A DNA stretch of 64,000 bases from Candidatus Poribacteria bacterium (GTDB lineage: Bacteria; Poribacteria; WGA-4E; WGA-3G), in NCBI GenBank assembly GCA_028818705.1, contig JAPPNJ010000040.1, positions 1 through 64,000 on the forward strand, in the 5' to 3' direction. Each line of letters starts with the position of its first letter. Positions within the stretch are counted from its first letter, which is position 1. This document shows positions 1-8,376 of this stretch, piece by piece. The notes beneath the pieces are model-generated. The model was given only the letters and a program-made list of their open reading frames with translations, did not search any database and was not told the DNA's origin. A program made the position numbers and the translations under genes.

Positions 1-344
1 TCAAAACGTGCTGGTGCATGAACATGGATTCGCTCGGTGGGACGATTTTCCTTGGTAAGAAGGCAGGGCTCCGCCTCGGTATTGGCGAAGTCCGAGGACC
101 AGAAGAAGGTGTCCGTGTTTATGGCGACAAAGACGGTGAAATCCATGACCAAGAGTTTACCGAATTTGAATCGGTTGATGTGTTTCGTGCAGAAGACACA
201 GCGTTTATTGATGCTGTCCGTGAGGGAAAATCCTCACCGATTGACCCTTACGGTGTGATGCTCACCAACGTCATCATTCAAGGCGTTATTGACTCTTCAA
301 ACGCCGGTGGACGCGAAGTCGCAGTGACCGTGCCAAGTCTATAA
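1..344 (+). CDS. Gfo/Idh/MocA-type oxidoreductase, C-terminal part (5' truncated by window edge)
   Basis: The frame is open from base 3 and ends at TAA 342-344, so only the last ~113 residues are visible; the first ATG at 18 is internal. The tail (DTAFIDAVREGKSSPIDPYG, then a helix and GREVAVTVPSL) resembles the end of the C-terminal alpha/beta domain of Gfo/Idh/MocA NAD(P)-dependent sugar or inositol dehydrogenases. The Rossmann nucleotide-binding half lies outside the window, so cofactor and substrate cannot be judged. The family call is by resemblance of the tail only. Confidence 0.6.
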   Translation, partial: KTCWCMNMDSLGGTIFLGKKAGLRLGIGEVRGPEEGVRVYGDKDGEIHDQEFTEFESVDVFRAEDTAFIDAVREGKSSPIDPYGVMLTNVIIQGVIDSSNAGGREVAVTVPSL

Positions 345-479
345 TATTGAAGGGCGAGGTCCCAGTGCCTCGCACCTCACTTTTGATCCCTATTTTATTA
401 TCCTTTTTCACTCCTGTCGACTCTGTATATAGTAATGTAGAGCAGGTGGTTTTCACAAAAAATACAGAGGTAGTTCAGA

Positions 480-1664
480 ATGAAGTCAATTAAAATCGCA
501 GGCAAAGAGTTTACATTAGGATCTCGATTTGCGCGTTTGTTTGCATTCTTGATAGATGGAATGCTCTTAGCAGGTGTGTTATCGGTTTTAGTGTTTCTTT
601 TTGATGGGATGGGTTCCGGTTTTATTGCCAGTCTGGTTCGGATCGGATTGCTCAGCATATTACTATGGATACTGGGGCCCAGAACTAAACTATCGGAAGA
701 CCTATTACAAGGGATCCAAATGATTATAATTGCACTTCTCGGACCGTGGGCGAATTATGATTCCGATACTTTACTTTGGGGTGGCGTATCGTTAGGAACA
801 ATCGGTCTGCTTTTCATAGATGGTTTCAATGATGGACAGGGACCCGGTAAAAAACTCCTATCACTACAGGTGCTCCGATCAAAAGATGGCAAACCTTGTA
901 CCCTTAAGGATTCTTTTATTCGCCGTATCACAAGTATTTTTCAACCTTTGGATTCACTCTGGACATTTGGGAAGCAACGACAGCGAATGGGGGATAAGTT
1001 AGCGGACACGATTGTGGTGAAACTTGCACCTGAGGCGGAACAATCGGAATCCGAAGCCGAAGACCCTGAGGCAGTTTTCGAGAGTGCTATCGCTGAAATG
1101 AAAACTCGGATTTCAGTGGCACGCCAGAAAGTTGATGCCTCTGTCGGGGTTGAAAAGCAGTTCCAAGATGCTTATGAAGGTGCTGTCGCCGAAGTGGAAA
1201 AATGGCAAGAGCGTGCTGTTATTGACCTGAAAGCAGGACGTGAGGATTTGGCACGTGAAGATCTCGCAAAACGAAACCAATACAGAAAATTAGCCGATCA
1301 ATACAAAAAGCGGTGGAAAGATCAGAAACAGGTTATCCAGGCACTCAGCGACCTACTTGAATATCTCCAACAGGAGATGATAGAGACAGAAGGGAAAAAG
1401 GCGGTCGTTGTAGCACAGCACAGAAACGTTGACGCCGAAGCACATCTCCGAGAGACCTTGAAGGAAATACAGGACAATAAAACTTCTGAGACCCTAGCGA
1501 AGATGGAACAGGATACAACTGAAGCCGCTACTCTGGCAAAAGCGGCGGCTGAAATGGATGTTGCGTATCAGGAGGCAAAATCAGAGCGTGAATTTGCAAG
1601 TTATGCTGAAGCAGCATCCGTTGACAAAGACCTCGCCGAATTAAAGGCGAAACTACAACAATGA
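480..1664 (+). CDS. RDD-family membrane protein fused to a PspA/IM30-like coiled coil (copy 1)
   Basis: 394 aa. Residues ~10-180 form an RDD domain: the SRFARLFAFLID start, hydrophobic segments near 20-45, 55-70 and 75-120, and a GDKLADTIVVKL end. Residues ~200-394 are a charged, Ala/Glu-rich coiled coil that reads like PspA/IM30 (AIAEMK...ARQKVDAS, then AGREDLAREDLAKRNQY). PspA/IM30 proteins bind and protect membranes; RDD domains are integral membrane domains of unclear role. A membrane-anchored PspA-like stress protein is my inference. The stop codon overlaps the start of a very similar gene (ATGA at 1661), so the two are probably translationally coupled. A purine-rich stretch (GAGGTAG) precedes the ATG. 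Confidence 0.75.
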   Translation: MKSIKIAGKEFTLGSRFARLFAFLIDGMLLAGVLSVLVFLFDGMGSGFIASLVRIGLLSILLWILGPRTKLSEDLLQGIQMIIIALLGPWANYDSDTLLWGGVSLGTIGLLFIDGFNDGQGPGKKLLSLQVLRSKDGKPCTLKDSFIRRITSIFQPLDSLWTFGKQRQRMGDKLADTIVVKLAPEAEQSESEAEDPEAVFESAIAEMKTRISVARQKVDASVGVEKQFQDAYEGAVAEVEKWQERAVIDLKAGREDLAREDLAKRNQYRKLADQYKKRWKDQKQVIQALSDLLEYLQQEMIETEGKKAVVVAQHRNVDAEAHLRETLKEIQDNKTSETLAKMEQDTTEAATLAKAAAEMDVAYQEAKSEREFASYAEAASVDKDLAELKAKLQQ

Positions 1665-2785
1665 AGTCTATTAAAATCGCAGGGAAAACATTTAAATTAG
1701 CATCCCGAATGAAGCGATTATACGCGTTCTTTATAGATATCGCACTCATAAGTGCTGTGCAATTGGCTTTCTTATTTCTTTTATCCGTAGTAGCATTTCT
1801 GTTGTTTAATGGTATGTTTGATCACACGAGTTCCTCCGATTCGCAGATATCTGTCAATATATCCGAAAAGTTGTTAGCTGGTGTCGGTCTCGGGGTTTTT
1901 GCCCCTATTTTCAGTATTGCCTTGTGGGTATTCGGTCTGCTTTTCATTGACGGCTTCAGAAACGGTCAAGGGATCGGAAAAAAACTATTGTCTCTACAGG
2001 TCGTCCGACTCAAAGATGGTAAACCGTGTACTTTTAAAGATGCTTTCGTCCGTCGATTTGCAGGTATCCTTCAACCCTTGGACTTCTTCTGGTCATTTGG
2101 GAGTAAACGACAACGTCTCGGAGATAAGTTCGCTGAGACGGCTGTTGTAGACTCTGAACCGGAACTGGAACACACAGAAACCGAAGACTCTGAAAGGGTT
2201 TTAGAGGCTGCAATCGCTGAGATGAAAGGTAAACTCTCAGAGGCGCGCCAAAAAGTTGATGCCTCTATCGGGGTTGAAAAGCAATTTCAGGATGCCTATG
2301 AAGGTGCTGTCGCCGAAGTGGAAAAATGGCGAGAGCGTGCTATTATTGACCTGAAAGCAGGACGTGAAGACTTAGCTCGCGAAGATATCGAAAAACGGAA
2401 CGAATATAGGCGATTAGCAGAACAACACAAAACCCAGTGGGAACAACAGAAACATGTTGTCCAAGCACTCAGTGATCTGCTTGAACATCTACAACAGAAA
2501 ATGATGGAAGCGGAAGGGAAAAAGACAGTCGTCGTGGCACAACACAGAAACGTTGATGCTGAAGCACATCTTCGTGAAATGTTGAAAGAACTCCAGGATA
2601 GCAAGGCGTTTGAGACACTTACGAAGATGGAACAAGACGCAACCGAAGCAGCGACTTTGGCACAAACTGCTGCGAAAGTGGATATAGAATATCAAGATAC
2701 GAAATTAGAGCGCGAATTTTCGAGTTATGCGAAAGAGGCTTCCATTGACAAAGACCTCGCCGAACTAAAGGCGAAACTACAGTAG
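1661..2785 (+). CDS. RDD-family membrane protein fused to a PspA/IM30-like coiled coil (copy 2)
   Basis: 374 aa, a tandem paralogue of the preceding gene with the same layout: RDD domain ~8-165 (SRMKRLYAFFID start, GDKFAETAVVDS end) and PspA-like coiled coil ~175-374. The coiled-coil halves are much more alike than the membrane halves; long runs such as VEKQFQDAYEGAVAEVEKW are shared. The start overlaps the upstream stop by 4 nt. Copy 2 has a longer first hydrophobic region and lacks the extra hydrophobic loop of copy 1 around residue 80. This suggests duplication followed by divergence of the membrane part, perhaps giving a hetero-oligomer (inference). Confidence 0.75.
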   Translation: MKSIKIAGKTFKLASRMKRLYAFFIDIALISAVQLAFLFLLSVVAFLLFNGMFDHTSSSDSQISVNISEKLLAGVGLGVFAPIFSIALWVFGLLFIDGFRNGQGIGKKLLSLQVVRLKDGKPCTFKDAFVRRFAGILQPLDFFWSFGSKRQRLGDKFAETAVVDSEPELEHTETEDSERVLEAAIAEMKGKLSEARQKVDASIGVEKQFQDAYEGAVAEVEKWRERAIIDLKAGREDLAREDIEKRNEYRRLAEQHKTQWEQQKHVVQALSDLLEHLQQKMMEAEGKKTVVVAQHRNVDAEAHLREMLKELQDSKAFETLTKMEQDATEAATLAQTAAKVDIEYQDTKLEREFSSYAKEASIDKDLAELKAKLQ

Positions 2786-2819
2786 GCACGATATTTAACC
2801 CTCACACCCAGGAGCTATA

Positions 2820-4292
2820 ATGGATACACAGACCTCTCCAAACATTGTCTTTATTATGGCAGACGATATGGGATATGGTGATGTCGGCTGCTATAATCCT
2901 GAGTCAAAGATTCCAACCCCAAACATGGACAAACTCGCGCAAGAGGGAATTCGTTTCACCGATGCTCACTCCCCTTCTGCAGTCTGCACACCCACACGAT
3001 ACGGGGTTTTAACTGGGCGCTACTGCTGGCGGAGCCGACTTAAACACGGCGTGCTGTATGGATACGAACCACCCCTTATTGAACGCGAACGTTTGACGGT
3101 TGCTGGACTCCTAAAGGACGCAGGTTATAACACCGCCTGTGTCGGCAAATGGCATTTGGGACTCGAATTTTCAACGGTACCCGGATACGATTTTGATTTC
3201 CATGCGCCCCTACCGTGGCAGAACGCAGAACGTGAATTAGAAGAACACATCGACTTCTCTGCACCGCTAACCGGTGGACCGGTCGATATCGGATTCGACT
3301 ATTTTTATGGGAACGCCGGTTGTCCGACGTGTCAACCTCCTTACGGTTTTATTGAGAACGATACTTTTGTCCAAGAACCGAGCGTCTATCATGACGTGCC
3401 AGAGTTTACGAGTCGCCGTGGAATGATGGTCCCAGGTTGGGAGCATAAAGATGCCGATCCCATTATCGCACGGAAGGCAGTCGAATATATTGAAGGGCAA
3501 GCGGATGCCGATGCCCCGTTCTTCCTCTATCTGACGCCCTCCGCTCCGCATGAACCGTGCACAGAGGCTGTTGTACCTGACTTTGCACGCGGTAAGAGCA
3601 GCGCAGGCCCTCGCGGCGATATGGTGTGGCTTGTCGATTGGATGGTCGGTGAAGTCATGGATGTATTAGAGCGCACGGGCAAGACCGATGACACACTCAT
3701 TTTCGTTACGAGCGACAACGGTGCCTTACCGGGTGATCGGATCCAAGGCGACGATAGCCCAATGCCATATCACCTTTATGACCACAAGTCGTGTGGCGAC
3801 TGGCGTGGTTACAAAGCACACATCTGGGAAGGTGGACACCGAGAGCCGCTGATTGCCCGTTGGCCGGGTGTTATCGCACCGAATACCGAAACCGATGTGC
3901 TAACCTGTCTTACAGACTTCATGGCAACATGTGCCGCTATTGTCGGAACAGAAGTCCCGGACGACGCAGGACAAGACAGTTGTAATATTCTACCCGCCCT
4001 GCTAGGCGAAGAACCGGAATCCCCACTACGAACTGCTATCGTCCATCACTCCAGTACTGGCGTTTTTTCTATCCGGCACGGTGATTGGAAATTGATTCTC
4101 GGAACGCAGGGTTCAGGCGGATGGCCCCCGCCTCGTGACGGCGGGCCTGATCCAGACACAACTGGACAACTCTATCATATCTACGATGATCCGGGTGAAA
4201 CAAACAATGTATGGGAAACGTACCCTGAGATTGTGGAAAGGTTGACGTTGCTGCTGGAACGGTTTCAGCAAGAAGGACACAGCCAAATGTGA
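2820..4292 (+). CDS. Type I sulfatase (arylsulfatase family)
   Basis: 490 aa, usual length for the S1 family. The N-terminal metal site IMADDMGYGD (Asp15/Asp16) is present, followed by the sulfatase signature C56-T-P-T-R60 with GVLTGR after it. Cys56 would be converted to formylglycine by an FGE or anSME enzyme that is not in this window. A second metal-site segment VTSDNGA lies near residue 300. There is no clear signal peptide, so a cytoplasmic location is possible. These enzymes hydrolyse sulfate esters of sugars or aryl compounds; the substrate cannot be told. It sits 35 bp after the RDD/PspA pair, with GGAG just before the ATG. Confidence 0.92.
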   Translation: MDTQTSPNIVFIMADDMGYGDVGCYNPESKIPTPNMDKLAQEGIRFTDAHSPSAVCTPTRYGVLTGRYCWRSRLKHGVLYGYEPPLIERERLTVAGLLKDAGYNTACVGKWHLGLEFSTVPGYDFDFHAPLPWQNAERELEEHIDFSAPLTGGPVDIGFDYFYGNAGCPTCQPPYGFIENDTFVQEPSVYHDVPEFTSRRGMMVPGWEHKDADPIIARKAVEYIEGQADADAPFFLYLTPSAPHEPCTEAVVPDFARGKSSAGPRGDMVWLVDWMVGEVMDVLERTGKTDDTLIFVTSDNGALPGDRIQGDDSPMPYHLYDHKSCGDWRGYKAHIWEGGHREPLIARWPGVIAPNTETDVLTCLTDFMATCAAIVGTEVPDDAGQDSCNILPALLGEEPESPLRTAIVHHSSTGVFSIRHGDWKLILGTQGSGGWPPPRDGGPDPDTTGQLYHIYDDPGETNNVWETYPEIVERLTLLLERFQQEGHSQM

Positions 4293-4297
4293 AATAA

Positions 4298-4675
4298 CTA
4301 TAAACTGCCTATCTTAAATGGAAGGATACGCACTCGAGTCCGGTCTTCGGTTACGGTAAGTAAAGCACCATTTTCTATGACTGATTGATGTTCGTTCAGC
4401 ACCGCTATTAACGAATTTCCCAAAGTCTGTGGCATAATATCCTTGGCACGAACCTGAATTACGCTCGGACCATCTGCAAAGGTCATCGCTAATAACATTC
4501 CAAAGTCAAGGTCTCTTGTAAACACAACATAATTGTGCTGACGTGCCCAAGTCATAATAGTGGTATCGGCAGCGTTTGGTTCACCAATTTCTTGCCAGTG
4601 AACTGCGTGCCACCCATGTTGCTCAAAAATGTTGACCCATTCAGGTGAAAGATTCATGTCAATTAGAAATTTCAT
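4298..4675 (-). CDS. DUF5615-type PIN-like protein (putative toxin)
   Basis: 125 aa from the ATG at 4675. I chose this start because MKFLIDMNLSPEW is the usual beginning of the family; a longer frame reaches 4720. Acidic residues typical of PIN-like folds are visible: FLIDMNL at the N terminus, then NAADTTIMTWARQHNYVVFTRDLDF. In this family the protein is thought to act as an RNase-like toxin. It overlaps the upstream DUF433 gene by 17 nt, the standard arrangement of DUF433/DUF5615 pairs. Activity as a toxin is inferred from family and context only. Confidence 0.8.
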   Translation of the reverse strand: MKFLIDMNLSPEWVNIFEQHGWHAVHWQEIGEPNAADTTIMTWARQHNYVVFTRDLDFGMLLAMTFADGPSVIQVRAKDIMPQTLGNSLIAVLNEHQSVIENGALLTVTEDRTRVRILPFKIGSL

Positions 4676-4901
4676 AGCCGGGCAAAGGCACTTCGATTTC
4701 TTGAACACGCCACGCGGCATAGGAGAGGGCTTGACTGATATCTTCTTCTTCCAGATACGGATAGGCTTTCAGGATATCAGCATTAGAATAACCAGAGGCA
4801 ACCAAACCAACAACTGTGCTGACAGTAACTCGCATACCGCGAATGCACGCTTTACCGCTCATTATTTGCGGATCAAATGTTATCCGATTTAAGTTTTGCA
4901 C
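4659..4901 (-). CDS. DUF433 family protein (putative antitoxin)
   Basis: 80 aa. The sequence NRITFDPQIMSGKACIRGMRVTV with VVGLVASGYSNADILKAYPYLEEEDISQALSYAAW is the classic DUF433 pattern, a short winged-helix-like DNA-binding domain. It precedes and overlaps the PIN-like gene, so the pair is most likely a toxin-antitoxin-like operon in which this protein neutralises its partner and may repress the promoter. A purine-rich stretch (GGAGAAAAAG) lies just upstream of the ATG. Confidence 0.85.
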   Translation of the reverse strand: MQNLNRITFDPQIMSGKACIRGMRVTVSTVVGLVASGYSNADILKAYPYLEEEDISQALSYAAWRVQEIEVPLPGYEISN

Positions 4902-5102
4902 TACTTTTTCTCCTATTATCGAATTTTAGACATGGGTGTATTCAAGCATGGATTCCAATCTCTCAACAAGTAGTAGAATTATACCCTCAAATGAACTGAA
5001 AGTCAATCCAAAGTCTAAGGAATATAGTCAAATATAGAATTGTTAAACGAGGTGCTACGCCTCATTCTGATAAAAGTCAAGTATAGTTGAGGAACAGAAA
5101 AT

Positions 5103-5939
5103 ATGAAGACCGCTACTAAACTCGATTCCCTTTTCCGGTTATCCGCGCCTTCGCAAGCGGACATCGAATCTTTTCATAACGACGGTTATATCGCTTATCC
5201 AGGCGTACTCACAAACGATGGAAGAGAAGGTCTGATCGAAGAGATCACACAGAGCTTTGAACCTGTGCGTCAGTATCTTGAGACGTTGAACAACGGTGAT
5301 GACAAGCCACGTCCCTATTTTATTCGTCCATGGAACGAACGCCGTGAATACAGCGATCGGCTGATCGACGACCCCTTCATTACGGCATTAATACAAACAA
5401 CTATCGGCGAGGCGTATCACTTCTGCCATTCTGCGCTCAACATCGCACCCCGCGGGGTCGGTCCACTCGGATACCATCAGGATCATCATCATTGGAAACA
5501 TGAGAATCCTATCAACCTCGCCGAGCGCGATAACTATTATATCCAGATTCTATATTATCCGAACGGCTTTAAACGCGGCGATCGCAACCTTAAAGTGATA
5601 CCCGGCAGCCACAAGGTCGCACCAACAAAAGAGGCAACACCAGAACGGATGCTCGCGGGCGACTTCGACCATGAGGCTGGACGCAAACTGGAAGAGAAAA
5701 GACTGGAATTACCCCCGGGAAGCATGGTCTACATTGACGCTCGCATTTTTCACGCCGTGGAAGCAAAACCGTTCGATTCTCCGCAAGCCTATCGTATATT
5801 CAACATCGATATCTTCAAGGAAGCAGGACCACCGCACCGCTACACCCAAGAAATTCCTGACGAATGGATGGAAGCCGCAACGCCGTTTCGCCGGAAGCTA
5901 TTCGAGCGCGATGGGTATACAGAGGGGTGCTGGAATTAA
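5103..5939 (+). CDS. Phytanoyl-CoA dioxygenase (PhyH) family protein
   Basis: 278 aa. The family is Fe(II)/2-oxoglutarate-dependent oxygenases. The facial triad is visible as H125-x-D127 (GYHQDHHHW) and H217 (RIFHAVEAKP), with R231 in the right place to bind 2-oxoglutarate. The N-terminal FHNDGYIAYPGVL is typical of PhyH members. Substrates in bacteria are diverse and cannot be predicted here. The gene stands alone, followed by a ~120-bp inverted-repeat element. Confidence 0.9.
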   Translation: MKTATKLDSLFRLSAPSQADIESFHNDGYIAYPGVLTNDGREGLIEEITQSFEPVRQYLETLNNGDDKPRPYFIRPWNERREYSDRLIDDPFITALIQTTIGEAYHFCHSALNIAPRGVGPLGYHQDHHHWKHENPINLAERDNYYIQILYYPNGFKRGDRNLKVIPGSHKVAPTKEATPERMLAGDFDHEAGRKLEEKRLELPPGSMVYIDARIFHAVEAKPFDSPQAYRIFNIDIFKEAGPPHRYTQEIPDEWMEAATPFRRKLFERDGYTEGCWN

Positions 5940-6075
5940 CAAACTATTTCTGGATTTTAGATTGAAGGGTATGTTATAATCCTTTTCGTATTCCCTAATA
6001 TTCTAACTGCTATTATCCAGAAAATAGTTCAGGTATTCCAAAGGTGATAGCAGGTCTACCACTTTTTTAGTACGT

Positions 6076-6195
6076 AGGACTTACGCATAATGCTCTTTTG
6101 TAGCATAACCTGTTAGGTTGTGCCACCAGAACATCTGTGTTTTTCAGGGAACTCCATCTAACAGAGTATCCTACGATCAAAATTGCGTAAGTCCT
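6076..6195. mobile_element. ~120-bp MITE-like element related to the IS at 56.5 kb
   Basis: The stretch starts with AGGACTTACGCA and ends with ATTGCGTAAGTCCT, so its ends are inverted copies of one another. The first 12 bp match the terminal repeats of the complete IS at 56493-57577. It has no coding capacity. AGTACGT occurs on both sides (6069-6075 and 6197-6203), consistent with a target duplication of about the size made by that IS. This is a non-autonomous derivative or relative that the IS transposase could mobilise (inference). Confidence 0.8.
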
Positions 6196-6283
6196 GAGTA
6201 CGTTTTAATCTCAAAACTACTGATTGCGATATTCTATTACAAATGGCGTAATTGAATGCCTAAATAAAAAGGAAACGCTTGGA

Positions 6284-7234
6284 ATGAAGCAGATAAAGAT
6301 TCCCGGAGTCAACAAAGATATTTCGCAACTGATTCTGGGCACTATGATGTTTTCACCCTTGAAATTCGCCTACAGTACCGAAATGCTCGACGCGTTTATT
6401 GCAGCAGGCGGAAATGCACTTGACACAGCGCACGGCTACGGTGGCGGTGATAGCGAAATGCTTATCGGACTTTGGATGCGGCAACGCAATAACCGGGATG
6501 GCGTGTTTCTTATTGATAAAGGTGGACATCCACAAGGCAGAGTGCCACGTCCACGTCTCTCCCCTGAAGAACTAAAAGCCGATCTTGATGAGAGTATCGC
6601 ACGCCTCCGTACGGATTATATAGACCTTTATATGCTCCATCGTGATGACCCTGTGATTCCGGTTAGTACAATTATCGACTATTTGAACGAAGAAATAGGT
6701 GCCGGACGCCTCCGTGCTATTGCTGCCTCTAATTGGCAACCAGAACGCATTATTGAGGCAAACACCTACGCCTCTGAAAATGGGCTTACAGGATTTGTTT
6801 CTTGCAGCAATAACATTAGTCTCGCGATTCCAATGGAGCCGATGTGGGGAGGATGTGTTTGTGTTGACGATGCAGCACGCAAATGGCATATAGAGAGCCA
6901 GTTTCCGTTGATGCCTTGGTCATCGCAGGCACGCGGTTTCTTCAGTGGTGCATTTACACCAGAGAACCGGGAAAACCGAGATATGGTACGCGTCTATTAC
7001 AATGACGACAACTTTGAAAGACTCGAACGTGCCAAGAAATTCGCAGCGAACTCTGACTATTCCCCTATTCAAATATCCCTTGCCTATTGCCTCAATCTCT
7101 CTTTTCCGGTTTTGCCGGTCGTTGGACCCTTAACCTTAGCAGAGATGGATTCCTCAATTGGTGCAGCGGCTCTTGAACTCTCGGGTGCCGAAATGCAGTG
7201 GCTCAACTTGGAAACGGAGGACAATCCCCTATGA
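6284..7234 (+). CDS. Aldo/keto reductase
   Basis: 316 aa from ATG 6284, chosen because AAAAGGA lies ~10 nt upstream and the family start MKQIKIPGV follows; the open frame extends back to 6224. The catalytic tetrad is visible: Asp in ALDTAHGYG, Tyr in the same motif, Lys in FLIDKGGHP and His in DLYMLHRDD. These enzymes reduce aldehydes or ketones with NADPH in a TIM-barrel fold. The stop codon overlaps the start of the next gene (ATGA at 7231), so the two were translationally coupled. Confidence 0.88.
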   Translation: MKQIKIPGVNKDISQLILGTMMFSPLKFAYSTEMLDAFIAAGGNALDTAHGYGGGDSEMLIGLWMRQRNNRDGVFLIDKGGHPQGRVPRPRLSPEELKADLDESIARLRTDYIDLYMLHRDDPVIPVSTIIDYLNEEIGAGRLRAIAASNWQPERIIEANTYASENGLTGFVSCSNNISLAIPMEPMWGGCVCVDDAARKWHIESQFPLMPWSSQARGFFSGAFTPENRENRDMVRVYYNDDNFERLERAKKFAANSDYSPIQISLAYCLNLSFPVLPVVGPLTLAEMDSSIGAAALELSGAEMQWLNLETEDNPL

Positions 7235-8316
7235 TAACCCGGGTTCTTTTACTGCTCCTTTGCTTTCAACTCATTCTTTTTCCATTCGGTTTTGCACAAG
7301 ATAGCTGAGGGGCGTGAAGCAACCCCGCGATCCCTCGTGGAGGGATCAGGCTAAGTGAAGTCAGTTTGACTTCAGAAGAGACGAAACGCTTTCAAGGCTC
7401 CTTCAGTATGGTGCGTTGGTTCGACGCACAGGGCGGACACTTGGATGCAAAAGGATTGTCCCCGAGCGGAAAAGTGATAGACGTACCGTTACATCGACAC
7501 AACGTCACCCTGAACACTTTTCGTATTGATCTCGGATTAAAATATCAACTGAGTCCGCAGTGGGTCATGGAAGCCAATGTTCCATACTCGACCAAGACGC
7601 AAGAAGCGACTATTGATGAAATCGAACCGGTATCACCCGCAGAAATGGAAGCAATCCTGCGCAATCAGGATATCCATCACCGAAACGAGACTTATGTGGG
7701 ACTCGCTGACATGGACTTTTTAATCGGATATGGTAGACCAGGGTTGTTTATTGAGAACGATTATCTCTCAGGACGTATTGGAACAACAGTCCCCATCGGT
7801 AAAACCGAAGAAGATCCATGGAAATTAGCGGATGCCGGACTTGAACACCTCCATATCCAATTCGGGACTGGAACCTTTAATCCGGTCGCAGATCTGCATT
7901 ACAGCCTTCCGCTCTACAAAAGATTGAATGTGCATGCCAGTCTCCGTGGGAAGTTTCCGTTCTATGAAAACAGCAAGACTTATCGCGGATCCAGAGAATT
8001 GACTTACACGGCTGGACTGAATTATCATCTCAATGACTGGATTTCATTCCAGACGAGTTATTTCGGTTTCTATCAATCTTTCGCGTATTGGGCGGGAGAA
8101 CAAGACATCAATACAGGACTCCGTTTCAGCATGGCATCTGTAGGTACATCGGTTATAACACCTTACAACTTCCCGTTATCTTTAACGCTGATGTTTCCCT
8201 TATACCAAGAGACACTTTATGATGACAGCGATGCTTTTTTAGATGGTACATACGAGGAAAGCGACGCTTTTAAATTCGGTCCTTTAGTATCCCTAACCGT
8301 CCTGTATGCGTTTTAG
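7231..8316 (+). pseudogene. Outer-membrane beta-barrel protein gene interrupted by a palindromic repeat
   Basis: Translation from ATG 7231, which overlaps the previous stop, gives a clean signal peptide (MITRVLLLLLCFQLILFPFG, then FAQDS). It then meets TGA at 7306 and TGA at 7315. The frame reopens without a shift, and ~316 residues (7366-8316) carry alternating beta-strand patterns ending in a terminal aromatic residue (VLYAF), as in outer-membrane barrels. The interrupting ~70 bp (7306-7374) is three hairpins in a row. As it stands the barrel part would lack a secretion signal, so the gene is probably broken by a repeat insertion. No specific family is recognised. Confidence 0.6.
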
Positions 8317-8376
8317 AGTGCACATTGTGAGATGGGGCGTTAAGCTGATGGATTAAACAGAATACACCTTGCAAGA

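Noticed and set aside
345..420. GCGAGG...CCTCGC hairpin after the first gene as a terminator.
   Set aside because: Only a 6-bp stem with an 8-nt loop and no adjoining T-run; too weak to list.
7306..7317. The two in-frame TGA codons of the beta-barrel gene as selenocysteine, given that the host uses Sec.
   Set aside because: They lie inside a cluster of palindromic repeats, two within four codons, directly after a signal peptide, in a protein type not known to use Sec.
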